In this document: piece by piece, positions 51,303 to 60,067 of the stretch | Layout: every line of letters starts with the position of its first letter | Position numbering within the stretch: position 1 is the first letter of the stretch | NCBI RefSeq assembly: GCF_900101875.1 | Contig: NZ_FNAI01000012.1 | Span: 62,001-126,000, forward strand | Origin: Mucilaginibacter pineti | GTDB taxonomy: Bacteria > Bacteroidota > Bacteroidia > Sphingobacteriales > Sphingobacteriaceae | Direction: 5' to 3' | DNA: 64,000 nt | The notes under the pieces: model-generated | Databases searched by the model: none | What the model saw: the letters and a program-made list of their open reading frames with translations, nothing else | Told to the model about the DNA's origin: nothing | Program-made: the position numbers and the translations under genes

Positions 51303-53297
51303 TTGCCAATGAAACGAGCCTTACTTTCTGTTATTTCTTTATCTTTTATATTGTCCGTATCGGCCCAGGACAAAAAGCCCCTGAAACCAGCTGATATTTA
51401 CCGTATTCCCACATTGAGCGATCCGCAGATCTCGCCGGATGGAAAATGGGTTGCCTATACCCTGGCCGAAACGGATACAGCGAAAGACAAACGTATATCG
51501 CACTTGTGGATGCAAAGCTGGGACGGCAAGGAAACATTGGAACTCACCCACGGTGCTGAATCGGCTTCATCGCCACGTTGGAGCCCGGATGGTAAATACC
51601 TGGCTTTTTTATCATCTCGCGATTCAAAAAATGGTTCGCAGATCTGGATGATAGACCGTCGCGGCGGCGAGGCTAACAAACTGACAGATATTAAAGGCGA
51701 TCTGAGCGATTTTTCATGGTCGCCGGATAGTAAGCGGCTGGTTATGGTAATTGGCGATCCTGAGAATGGAGGGAAAGAAGAACCTAAAACGCCTAAGCCC
51801 ATAGTTATCGATCGCTACCATTTTAAGCAGGATAACGAAGGTTACCTGCAACACCAGCACCAGCATTTGTACCTGCTTGATGTTAACAGCAAAAAACTGG
51901 ATACGCTTACCAAAGGCGATAAGGACGAAGAATCACCGGCGTGGAGCCCCGATGGGAAAACGATTGCCTTTGTAAGTAACCGCACTACCGACCCCGACAG
52001 AAATCAAAATACGGATATTTTTACCATCGACGCCCGGCCCAATGCCAGCATCCTGCAAATAACCAGTTGGAAAGGTCGCGATTTTAACCCGCAATGGAGC
52101 CCCGACAGCAAGACGATTGCTTACCTGCGCACAACCAGCGATGCGGATTATATGATGTATGATCAAAATATATTGTGCACAACAGATATTGTGGGCTCAA
52201 ATACCAAAATGCATACCCAACTGCTCGACAGGCCCGTGACCAACCAGGTTTGGGCTAAGGATGGCAAAAGCATTTCCTTTTTAGTAACCGACGATAGGCA
52301 GCGTTACCTGGCCAGTATTACTTTAAACAATGGCAAAATAACGCCTGTTAGCAAGGGAGAATATGTTATAAGTGGTATAAGCTCAAATACATCTGGCAAT
52401 TGGGTGGTGCAAAAAAGCGATCCTTACACACCTACCGAACTGTTTGCGGTGGAGGGCGGGAAGCTTCGTCGGTTAACTTACCATCAGCAGGCCTGGTTAA
52501 ATACGGTACAGCTGGCCAAGGTAGATGGCTTTCAATCTACCAGTATTGATGGTACGGAGGTATCGGGGATTGTGTTGAAACCGGATAGCATCCCCGGAAA
52601 AAAAATGCCGCTGATATTGTTTATACACGGCGGCCCCGTTGGGCAGGATGAGTTTTCATTTGATGTTACCAGGCAGGTACTTGCGATGGCCGGTTATGCT
52701 GTTGCCGGTGTAAACTACCGTGGCAGTAATGGTCGTGGACTGGAATACTGCAAAGCTATTTATGCCGATTGGGGTAATAAAGAGGTAAAAGACCTTTTAG
52801 GTGCGGTTGACAAGTTAGAGAAATTAGGCATTGCCGATCCCGATCATTTGGGTATTGGTGGCTGGAGCTACGGCGGTATCCTTACCGATTATACCATCGC
52901 ATCCGATACCCGTTTTAAAGCGGCCGCCAGTGGTGCCGGCAGTGCCCTGCAGCTATCGGTTTATGGCAGCGACCAATACGTGCTGCAATATGATAACGAA
53001 CTTGGCCAGCCCTGGAAAAATGAAGAGAAATGGATCAAGATCTCGTACCCATTCTTCCATGCCGATAAAATAAAAACACCGGTGTTATTTATGTCGGGTT
53101 TAAAAGATTTTAACGTGCCAACTGCAGGCAGCGAGCAAATGTACCAGGCACTTAAATCGCAGGGTATAGCTACCGAGCTGATATTATATCCTAACCAGTT
53201 TCATGGTATCAGCAAGCCAAGCTATCAAGTGGACAGGTTGCAGCGCTATGTAGATTGGTATAATAAATATTTGAAAAAAGGATCGGCCACGCGTTAG
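51303..53297 (+). CDS. S9-family prolyl oligopeptidase-type peptidase (paralogue 1)
   Basis: 664 residues with signal peptide ending near SVSAQD. Residues ~30-400 form a beta-propeller with repeated WSPDGK/WSPDSK blocks. The C-terminal alpha/beta-hydrolase has GIGGWSYGGILTDY (nucleophile Ser in GWSYGG), MSGLKDFNVPT (Asp) and PNQFHGISKPSYQ (His). It cleaves short peptides in the periplasm or outside the cell. The next gene is a close paralogue 81 bp downstream, so the pair arose by tandem duplication. Confidence 0.92.
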   Translation: MPMKRALLSVISLSFILSVSAQDKKPLKPADIYRIPTLSDPQISPDGKWVAYTLAETDTAKDKRISHLWMQSWDGKETLELTHGAESASSPRWSPDGKYLAFLSSRDSKNGSQIWMIDRRGGEANKLTDIKGDLSDFSWSPDSKRLVMVIGDPENGGKEEPKTPKPIVIDRYHFKQDNEGYLQHQHQHLYLLDVNSKKLDTLTKGDKDEESPAWSPDGKTIAFVSNRTTDPDRNQNTDIFTIDARPNASILQITSWKGRDFNPQWSPDSKTIAYLRTTSDADYMMYDQNILCTTDIVGSNTKMHTQLLDRPVTNQVWAKDGKSISFLVTDDRQRYLASITLNNGKITPVSKGEYVISGISSNTSGNWVVQKSDPYTPTELFAVEGGKLRRLTYHQQAWLNTVQLAKVDGFQSTSIDGTEVSGIVLKPDSIPGKKMPLILFIHGGPVGQDEFSFDVTRQVLAMAGYAVAGVNYRGSNGRGLEYCKAIYADWGNKEVKDLLGAVDKLEKLGIADPDHLGIGGWSYGGILTDYTIASDTRFKAAASGAGSALQLSVYGSDQYVLQYDNELGQPWKNEEKWIKISYPFFHADKIKTPVLFMSGLKDFNVPTAGSEQMYQALKSQGIATELILYPNQFHGISKPSYQVDRLQRYVDWYNKYLKKGSATR

Positions 53298-53378
53298 TAA
53301 CAATCTATTGTGAAGCTATATCTCTTCAGAAATGATCATTAAATTTAAATAGCAAATAGCATTCTTCTTATCATCGCC

Positions 53379-55481
53379 ATGAATAAAAAACTATTGCTTC
53401 TTGTTACCCCGGTCTTTTTAGTATACAGCATGGCAACAGCCCAGCAAAGCAAGCCCGTTGTAAAGCCGCGTGCTACTGCTCCGGTTAAGGAAGTTAAACA
53501 CGTTGTTAAGCCTGCCTTGGTAATTACCCCGGCAATTGCATTGGTAGCAGCTAAAAGTCCGTTAAAGCCGGCCGACATTAATAATATACCAACCCTGGCC
53601 GATCCGCAATTATCGCCGGATGGTAAATGGATTGCCTATAGCCTGGCTGAAGTGGATACCGCTAAGGATAGTCGCGTATCGCACCTTTGGATGCAGAGTT
53701 ATGACGGCAAACAATCTATAGAATTAACTAATGGTCCCGAAGCGGCATCGTCGCCAAAATGGAGCCCTGATAATAAGTTTTTATCTTTTGTGTCTGAACG
53801 TGAATCAAAAAACGGCGGGCAGATCTGGATCATGGACAGGCGAGGGGGCGAGGGTAAAAAGCTTACCGATATTAAAGCCGATATTCAGGATTATGCCTGG
53901 AGCCCCGATAGCAAAAAGCTGGTATTGGTGTTAAAAGATCAGGAAAACAACGGTAAGGAACCCAAAACCACGCCACCTATAAAAATAGACCGCTATCACT
54001 TTAAGCAGGATGTTGAAGGGTACCTGCAACACCTGCATCAGCATTTATACCTTTATGATATCGCTACAAAAAAAATTGATACCCTTACCGATGGCGATCA
54101 GGACGATGAAGCCCCCGTTTGGAGCCCCGATGGTAAAACCATTGCCTATGTGAGCAATCATACTTTTGATCCGGATAAAAATGAAAATACGGATATTTTT
54201 ACCGTGGAAGCCAAAGCCGATGGCGAAATTAAACAGCTCACCACTTTTACAGGTCATGACTTAGCCCCTTTATGGAGTCCCGATGGTAAGCACATAGCCT
54301 ATTTACGATCAACAAGTGATGCCAATTATTATATCTATCAGCATGACGTATTATGCCTTATGGATGCCGATGGCAAAAATAATCGCGTACTCACCGCCCA
54401 GTTAGACAGGCCCGTTAGCAACCACGCATGGAGCAGAGATAGTAAAGACATTGTTTACCTGGTAAGTAATGACCGCATCCGTTACGTGGCGCAATATAAC
54501 GTGCTGCTCCGCAAATCAGCAGTTATAAATAAAGGTACCGAAAGTAGTTTTGAAAGCCTTATTGGCCATTCGCCGGGTAACTGGATAGCAAAGATGACTA
54601 CGCCATATATGCCGCACGAGCTTGTCGCTATTGAAAACGGCCGTATCCGCAGGCTAACTTTTCACCAGGATAAATGGTTGAGTACCGTTAAGCTGGCAAA
54701 GGTAAAAGGCTTTCAGTCGTTTAGCAGCGATGGTACGCTGGTATCGGGTATATTATATACACCGGATGATAGCACAGCCAACAAAAAGTTACCTTTTATA
54801 TTATATATCCACGGAGGCCCTACAGATCAGGACGAGTTTGAGTTTGATGTAATAAGGCAAACCCTTGCCTGTGCTGGCTATGCCGTAGCGGCTGTTAACT
54901 ATCGAGGTAGTACAGGCCGCGGATTGGAATATACCAAAGCTATTTATGCCGATTGGGGGAACAAGGAAGTAACAGACCTTTTGGGCGCTGTAGACGAATT
55001 GGTAAAAACCGGCGTTGCCGATAAAGATCATTTAGGTATTGGCGGTTGGAGCTATGGCGGTATCCTTACCGATTACACCATTGCTACAGATACCCGTTTT
55101 AAAGCGGCCAGCAGCGGAGCAGGCAGCGCATTGCAGCTGTCTATTTATGGCAGCGACCAATGGGTGGTACAATATGATAACGAACTTGGTCAGCCCTGGA
55201 AAAACGCCGATAAATATATCAAACTATCATATCCGTTTTTCCATGCCGATAAAATTAAAACGCCAACGCAATTTATGTCGGGTTTAAAGGATTTTAACGT
55301 GCCTACTTCCGGCGGCGAACAAATGTACCAAGCACTAAAATCGGAAGGGGTACCAACACAAATGGTGTTGTATCCCGGCCAGTATCATGGCATAACAGTA
55401 CCCAGCTACCAGGTTGATAGGTTGCAGCGATATATAGAATGGTATAACAAGTTTTTAAAGCCCGTTGATCCGTTAAAATAA
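53379..55481 (+). CDS. S9-family prolyl oligopeptidase-type peptidase (paralogue 2)
   Basis: 700 residues: signal peptide (ATAQQ), then a 45-residue Lys/Val/Pro/Ala-rich linker absent from paralogue 1, then the same propeller and hydrolase. Catalytic blocks are GIGGWSYGGILTDY, MSGLKDFNVPTSGG and PGQYHGITVPSYQ. The hydrolase half is nearly identical in motif order to paralogue 1. It probably has overlapping but not identical peptide preference. It is followed by hairpin repeat A3 and a terminator. Confidence 0.92.
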   Translation: MNKKLLLLVTPVFLVYSMATAQQSKPVVKPRATAPVKEVKHVVKPALVITPAIALVAAKSPLKPADINNIPTLADPQLSPDGKWIAYSLAEVDTAKDSRVSHLWMQSYDGKQSIELTNGPEAASSPKWSPDNKFLSFVSERESKNGGQIWIMDRRGGEGKKLTDIKADIQDYAWSPDSKKLVLVLKDQENNGKEPKTTPPIKIDRYHFKQDVEGYLQHLHQHLYLYDIATKKIDTLTDGDQDDEAPVWSPDGKTIAYVSNHTFDPDKNENTDIFTVEAKADGEIKQLTTFTGHDLAPLWSPDGKHIAYLRSTSDANYYIYQHDVLCLMDADGKNNRVLTAQLDRPVSNHAWSRDSKDIVYLVSNDRIRYVAQYNVLLRKSAVINKGTESSFESLIGHSPGNWIAKMTTPYMPHELVAIENGRIRRLTFHQDKWLSTVKLAKVKGFQSFSSDGTLVSGILYTPDDSTANKKLPFILYIHGGPTDQDEFEFDVIRQTLACAGYAVAAVNYRGSTGRGLEYTKAIYADWGNKEVTDLLGAVDELVKTGVADKDHLGIGGWSYGGILTDYTIATDTRFKAASSGAGSALQLSIYGSDQWVVQYDNELGQPWKNADKYIKLSYPFFHADKIKTPTQFMSGLKDFNVPTSGGEQMYQALKSEGVPTQMVLYPGQYHGITVPSYQVDRLQRYIEWYNKFLKPVDPLK

Positions 55482-55511
55482 TTTAAGAATAAGGTAACGC
55501 CGAGAACATGG

Positions 55512-55588
55512 CCCGTCATGCTGAGCCTGTCGAAGCATAGTGGGCAGACCTTTAAGTGCAACCCTTCGACAGGCTCAGGGTGACAGGC
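55512..55588. repeat. intergenic hairpin repeat, family A, copy 3
   Basis: CCCGTCATGCTGAGCCTGTCG (55512 onward) pairs with the arm ending GACAGG at 55587 (CTTCGACAGGCTCAGGGTGA). It lies between the S9 gene and the convergent PNPOx gene. Confidence 0.85.
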
Positions 55589-55594
55589 CTTTAA

Positions 55595-55632
55595 AAAAAA
55601 CGTCATTGCGGTAGGAAGCAATGACGTTTTTT
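55595..55632. terminator. bidirectional terminator between S9 paralogue 2 and the PNPOx gene
   Basis: AAAAAACGTCATTGC (55595-55609) and GCAATGACGTTTTTT (55618-55632) form a perfect 15-bp stem with an 8-nt loop; A and T runs give both strands a T tail. Confidence 0.88.
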
Positions 55633-55650
55633 ATTTAAAATATGGAGATT

Positions 55651-56187
55651 CTAAACCTCCAGCTTACCTTCAATAGAATCATCAAAGGTTTTGCCAATGG
55701 CCGCGCCGGCAAGCATTTTTACAAACGCAATAGCGTTGCCATGTTTATTGTCCCAGTAATAACCTTCGGTTGGCTCAACTTTAATAACGGAGATGCGCGG
55801 ATCGTCCTGGCCTTCGGTAAACCAAACTTTCATTATAGGTTCCCAAAGTTCCTTTATTTTTTCCTTGTCCTCACTTACTTCGGCAATGCCGTAAATGTTC
55901 AGGAAATCAGAGTGGGGCGATCCCTGGAACAGCAGGTGTACCATTGGGTCTTTGGATATTTCCCAATCTTTATGGCTGTCGTTAGCACTCAGGAACCAGA
56001 AGTTACCTTCATCGTCTACCTTTTGTACGGCCATTGGGCGCATAGAAACCGGCAAGCCCGATTTAATATTGGTTAAAAAGAAACAGCTTTTTGCGCTATC
56101 AACCATTTCCTTGATCTTGGCAATGGCTTCCGCGCCGCCCAGGTCCTTCATGTTTTCCTCGGGCTGTTGTTGATTAATACTATTCAT
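55651..56187 (-). CDS. pyridoxamine 5'-phosphate oxidase-fold (general stress protein 26-like) protein
   Basis: 178 residues; split-barrel flavin/heme-binding fold. CFFLTNIKSGLPVSMRPMAVQKVDDEGNFWFLSANDSHK is the family block; VEPTEGYYWDN and the C-terminal LAGAAIGKTFDD match general-stress-protein-26-like members. FMN or F420 binding and substrate are not provable from sequence. A later start at MKDLGGAEAI is possible. Confidence 0.85.
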   Translation of the reverse strand: MNSINQQQPEENMKDLGGAEAIAKIKEMVDSAKSCFFLTNIKSGLPVSMRPMAVQKVDDEGNFWFLSANDSHKDWEISKDPMVHLLFQGSPHSDFLNIYGIAEVSEDKEKIKELWEPIMKVWFTEGQDDPRISVIKVEPTEGYYWDNKHGNAIAFVKMLAGAAIGKTFDDSIEGKLEV

Positions 56188-56300
56188 TATTTATAGTTTT
56201 TCTGTTGGTGGATGTATAGGTATAACCAACCGAAATCTATATTGTGTTAATGAAATTAATTTATATGATAATTTCGTGATTGTGTTTTGCGATATAAACC

Positions 56301-56502
56301 ATGTCATTGCGAGCGTAGCGTGGCAATTTCACTGGCGCGGGCTTTCAGCCCGTGACGTAGCATAGTTTCGGCTTTCAGCCGATTAAGCTGGAAGCTTAAA
56401 TAATGTTTTCACACGGGTTACGATACGCTAAACCCGCGCGAGTAGGACAAATTCAAGATGCAACGCTGGTTAACAGATTCTTTGCTTCGCTCAGAATGAC
56501 AT
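56301..56502. repeat. compound hairpin repeat, family C/B arms with nested palindromes
   Basis: ATGTCATTGCGAGCGTAGCG opens the element and TTCGCTCAGAATGACAT closes it. Inside are GCGGGCTTTCAGCCCGTG and CGGCTTTCAGCCG hairpins. It fills the 327-bp gap between the PNPOx and exonuclease genes. Confidence 0.65.
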
Positions 56503-56514
56503 ACTATTTATAAC

Positions 56515-57879
56515 TTACGCAAACACAACCATCCTATCAGGATATCGCGTAGCATAGCTGGATACAATATTTTTGATATAATCATTACCCGGGTATGGGG
56601 TGAGGTAATTTTTTAGTTGTTGTATGTTATCGGCATCAAAGTAGTGGGAGATGTAGCCCATGCCATAAAACTGGCCTTTTTCTACCAGTATGCAGCTGTG
56701 TTCATCACCTGTACGGCCTTCATCGCGGATGGCGTAGGTTGGCAGGGCGCGTTTTAATTCATCGATAGCGGTGTTCACTTTGCTATTATATTCGTCTACA
56801 GATTCAACGCCTTCGCAGGCGCATTGGCTGCCGGCGCTGCCTGTACACAAATCGGTGTTGGTTTGTACAAAGCAAAGTTTTGGGCAAAGGTTAAAAGCCT
56901 CTATCAGTTTATTGAGTAGGTTATACCCATCAAGCAGGGAATTACAGGTATAAATAGGGGTGCTGTATTTGCGGCGCTTATCAACCGCAAGGCGCAGGTA
57001 GCCACGCTGGTCTTCAAATGCGTAAAGACAATAAGCGTTTTCAAAGCGTTTTAGTGAACGGTTATATTTAGGCCATAAGCGTTTGATCTCAATGGCTTCC
57101 AGTACAAAGGCAATAAGTTCGGTACCGCAAACCTGGTGACTTACCTGGTGTATATTGCGCATAAACTCCTGCCGTTGCAGCCCCGGATTATTACCGGTGA
57201 AATGACTGCTTACCCGTTTTTTGATGTTTTTGGCCTTGCCTACGTAAATTACCTTGCCCTTTTGATCATGAAAATAATATACCCCCGGCGATTGCGGTAA
57301 TTTCTCCACGTCTTTTTTAGGGAGATTGGCTGGCAATACCTGTTCTTTGGAGTTTTGTTTAAGGGCCTGCTTTATATGACCATCGGTATCGCTGTTCAGC
57401 AAAAGAGTAAACAGTTCAGCAGTAGCTTCAGCATCGCCTCCGGCGCGGTGGCGGCTTTCGTTATCAATACCCAAATGCCTGCACAAACGACCAAGACTAT
57501 AGGAGGGAAGCCCCGGCAATATCTTACGGCCAAGGCGAACGGTGCATAGTTTATTGCACTGCAAATCATACCCGGCTGCCGCTAAATGGTAGCGTACAAA
57601 AGAGTAATCAAAATTTACATTATGCGCTACGAAGATCTTTCCATGAATGAGGTGGTAAATGTCTGCAGCTACATCCTCAAACGGCGGTGCACTTTGCACC
57701 ATCTCATTACTGATGCCCGTTAAGGCGCTGATATATATCGGGATTTCCCGGTTAGGATTTACAAGTGTTTCAAAACGTTTAACTACTTTTTTGCCATCGT
57801 GTATGCATATGGCAATTTCTGTAATGCCATTTGCGCTGGCATGCCCCCCGGTAGTCTCAATATCAACAATAGCATACAT
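56515..57879 (-). CDS. DnaQ-like exonuclease fused to a UvrC-type GIY-YIG nuclease
   Basis: 454 residues. The N-terminal DEDDh exonuclease has VDIETTGGHA (D6, E8), VAHNVNFDYSF (D91) and HRAGGDAEA (H144, D149). A ~30-residue linker leads to a GIY-YIG domain (~195-275): SPGVYYFHDQKGKVIYVGKAKNIKKRVSSHF, with E261 in FVLEAIEIKRLWPKYN as metal ligand. The remaining ~165 residues hold a cysteine group (C332, C336, C345, C353, C355) before EGVESVDEYN, resembling the UvrC Fe-S/UVR region. The layout suggests a combined incision and exonuclease repair enzyme like a Cho-type variant. Confidence 0.92.
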   Translation of the reverse strand: MYAIVDIETTGGHASANGITEIAICIHDGKKVVKRFETLVNPNREIPIYISALTGISNEMVQSAPPFEDVAADIYHLIHGKIFVAHNVNFDYSFVRYHLAAAGYDLQCNKLCTVRLGRKILPGLPSYSLGRLCRHLGIDNESRHRAGGDAEATAELFTLLLNSDTDGHIKQALKQNSKEQVLPANLPKKDVEKLPQSPGVYYFHDQKGKVIYVGKAKNIKKRVSSHFTGNNPGLQRQEFMRNIHQVSHQVCGTELIAFVLEAIEIKRLWPKYNRSLKRFENAYCLYAFEDQRGYLRLAVDKRRKYSTPIYTCNSLLDGYNLLNKLIEAFNLCPKLCFVQTNTDLCTGSAGSQCACEGVESVDEYNSKVNTAIDELKRALPTYAIRDEGRTGDEHSCILVEKGQFYGMGYISHYFDADNIQQLKNYLTPYPGNDYIKNIVSSYATRYPDRMVVFA

Positions 57880-58004
57880 ATTTCAAATGTAATATTTATT
57901 TGCTAAATATTTTAGTGTTTTAGATGAAAGATTTTGGGAGGAAGGAGCAAGGATTTTTGGATGATGGATTTTTGATTTTTAATAAGACACACCAAACCAC
58001 CACA

Positions 58005-58102
58005 TTGTCATTGCGAGGCACGAAGCAATCTCATCAGGTAAGATGGTAGTGCAAAGTCGTTACCCGTCCTATGGGATTGCCACGCTACGCTCGCAATGAC
58101 AA
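58005..58102. repeat. intergenic hairpin repeat, family C, copy 2
   Basis: TTGTCATTGCGAGGCACGAA opens and TACGCTCGCAATGACAA closes; inner GCAATCTCAT faces ATGGGATTGC. It lies between the exonuclease gene and the yidC terminator in a 329-bp gap. Confidence 0.8.
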
Positions 58103-58117
58103 ATGATTATATTATAC

Positions 58118-58155
58118 AAAAACGGCTCCGGAAGATCATCTCCCGGGGCCGTTTT
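58118..58155 (-). terminator. hairpin terminator after yidC
   Basis: AAAACGGCTCCGG pairs with CCGGGGCCGTTTT (one mismatch) around an AT-rich loop; on the minus strand a T-containing tail follows. It lies about 54 bp past the yidC stop. Confidence 0.75.
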
Positions 58156-58208
58156 GCATTTATTTAAAAGTCCTTATTCTTTGTTCTAAAAATCCTTGCT
58201 CTAAAGAA

Positions 58209-60041
58209 CTATTTCTTAGCTTGTTGCTGAGCGCGCATCATTTCTTCCATGCGGGCCTGGAAACCAGATTTTTTCTTTTTAGCTTCTTCTGGTTTCTTTT
58301 TGTTTTCCTGGATCTGGGCATGGATCTTTTTATCATCAACCATGAATTTAATCAGGTATTGTTGTAAAAAGGTAAGCATATTGGCCAGGAAGTAGTAATA
58401 GTTTAAGCCTGACGGATAGCTGTTCAGTGTAGCCAGGAATATGATAGGTGTAATGTAGCCAATGTATTTCATCTGGCCGGTTGCACCCGAGATCTGGTTG
58501 TTGAAATAAGTATATATCAGTGTTGATATCGTCATCAGTAAACACATTAAACTGATGTGATCGCCAATGAAAGGTATGGTTGGGAATGTAACAACCGCAT
58601 CATAGGTTGATAGGTCATGCATCCACAAAAAGCTTTCGCCGCGCAGTTCAAATAAGCTTGGGAAAAACTTAAAGAACGCAATAACAATTGGCATCTGGAT
58701 AAGTAATGGCAAACATCCACCCAGCGGATTTACCCCGGCCTTTTTATACAGCTTGAGATATTCCTGTTGCAGCAGGGTAGGGTTATCTTCACCAACCTTA
58801 GTTTTTATTTCATCCATTTCGGGCTTCAGCACACGCATTTTAGCCATTGAAAGGTATGATTTATAGGTAAGCGGCGATAATACCAGCTTAAGCGCAATGG
58901 TAAGGATTAGTATCACCAATCCGTAATTCCAGTTAAAGTTTTTAAGCACGTTAAATAAAGGCAATACCGCAAACTGGTTAATGTATTTTAATGGTCCCCA
59001 GCCAAGGTTTACCAGTTTCTGCAATTCAACGCCCTGTGCTTTTAGGGTAGAGTAACGGTTAGGACCAAAATAAAACTCCAATGGTATACTGCCATCTGCC
59101 GAACGGGCCAGCGTAAGATCAGCCTTCATTTGCTTTACATCGCTGGTATCGGCTACGTCTGTAGCAACTGCCATGTTTGACCTGGTGATACCGTTTTTAG
59201 CTATCAGCGCGTTTGAAAAGAAGTGCTGCTTAAATGCAATCCATTGCATTTTTTTATCACTCACATCTTTTTGATCGTCTTTGGCTTCGCTCAGGTAGTC
59301 AACATTACCTTCATTATTAAAATAATATACGGTTGAATATAAACGCTCTTGTTTAATATCCTTTTCCTGTTTGTGCAGACTGGCGGCCCAATTAAGGTTA
59401 ACAGGACTGGCATTGGCCAATATATTATCTAAACCGGTTGGCTTAACAGTAAGGCCCAGTTTAAAGCCTTCGCCTTTTAAACTGTATATATAATCAATAT
59501 ACTGGGTAGGGCTGTAGCTTAAGCGTAAGGTAATTGATGACGAATCGCTGCCTTTAACTTTAAGATCAGTAGCTGTCGACGTAAAATAATAATTATCGGT
59601 GTTGATATTGCTGTTACCTGCGGCAAAGTTTAAACCAAAATGTGTTTGCGGACCGTTAAAAAGTATCAGCGGTTTTTTATCAAACGTTTTGTAGTTTTTT
59701 AATTCAACAGATGCAACCTTACCACCTTTGGTGCTTAGTTTAACGATCAGTTCGGCGTTTTCTAAGGTGATCAGTTTTTCGGTACCTACAGAGGCTGCAC
59801 CAAACGGACTTTTTAAGATCAGCGAATCGGTTACTGCTGTAGCTTTCTTTGTTGTATCGGCTTTTGCGGCTGCGGCTGTTGCAGGTGTGTTTGCTTTGGC
59901 CAAACCGGCCTTTTTTAAAGAATCCTGGTGTTGTACCAGGCGTTCTTTTTTAAGTTCGGCTTCAGATGGCTTTAAAAAGTAAATTGAGCCAGCTATAATA
60001 GCCATAATCAGGAATAGTCCTGTAAACGTATTTTTATCCAT
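58209..60041 (-). CDS. yidC: membrane protein insertase YidC
   Basis: 610 residues: TM1 (~7-24), an Ala/Lys/Thr-rich stretch (~46-75), the large periplasmic P1 beta-sandwich (~80-340), then five conserved C-terminal helices with YKKAGVNPLGGCLPLLIQMPIVIAFFKF and the Lys/Ala-rich cytoplasmic tail (KKKSGFQARMEEMMRAQQQAKK). The conserved core Arg is probably the Arg of FELRGESF. It inserts inner-membrane proteins with or without SecYEG. pyrG ends 26 bp upstream on the same strand, so co-transcription is likely. Confidence 0.95.
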   Translation of the reverse strand: MDKNTFTGLFLIMAIIAGSIYFLKPSEAELKKERLVQHQDSLKKAGLAKANTPATAAAAKADTTKKATAVTDSLILKSPFGAASVGTEKLITLENAELIVKLSTKGGKVASVELKNYKTFDKKPLILFNGPQTHFGLNFAAGNSNINTDNYYFTSTATDLKVKGSDSSSITLRLSYSPTQYIDYIYSLKGEGFKLGLTVKPTGLDNILANASPVNLNWAASLHKQEKDIKQERLYSTVYYFNNEGNVDYLSEAKDDQKDVSDKKMQWIAFKQHFFSNALIAKNGITRSNMAVATDVADTSDVKQMKADLTLARSADGSIPLEFYFGPNRYSTLKAQGVELQKLVNLGWGPLKYINQFAVLPLFNVLKNFNWNYGLVILILTIALKLVLSPLTYKSYLSMAKMRVLKPEMDEIKTKVGEDNPTLLQQEYLKLYKKAGVNPLGGCLPLLIQMPIVIAFFKFFPSLFELRGESFLWMHDLSTYDAVVTFPTIPFIGDHISLMCLLMTISTLIYTYFNNQISGATGQMKYIGYITPIIFLATLNSYPSGLNYYYFLANMLTFLQQYLIKFMVDDKKIHAQIQENKKKPEEAKKKKSGFQARMEEMMRAQQQAKK

Positions 60042-60067
60042 TATCTATTGTATCGTACAAATATTCT

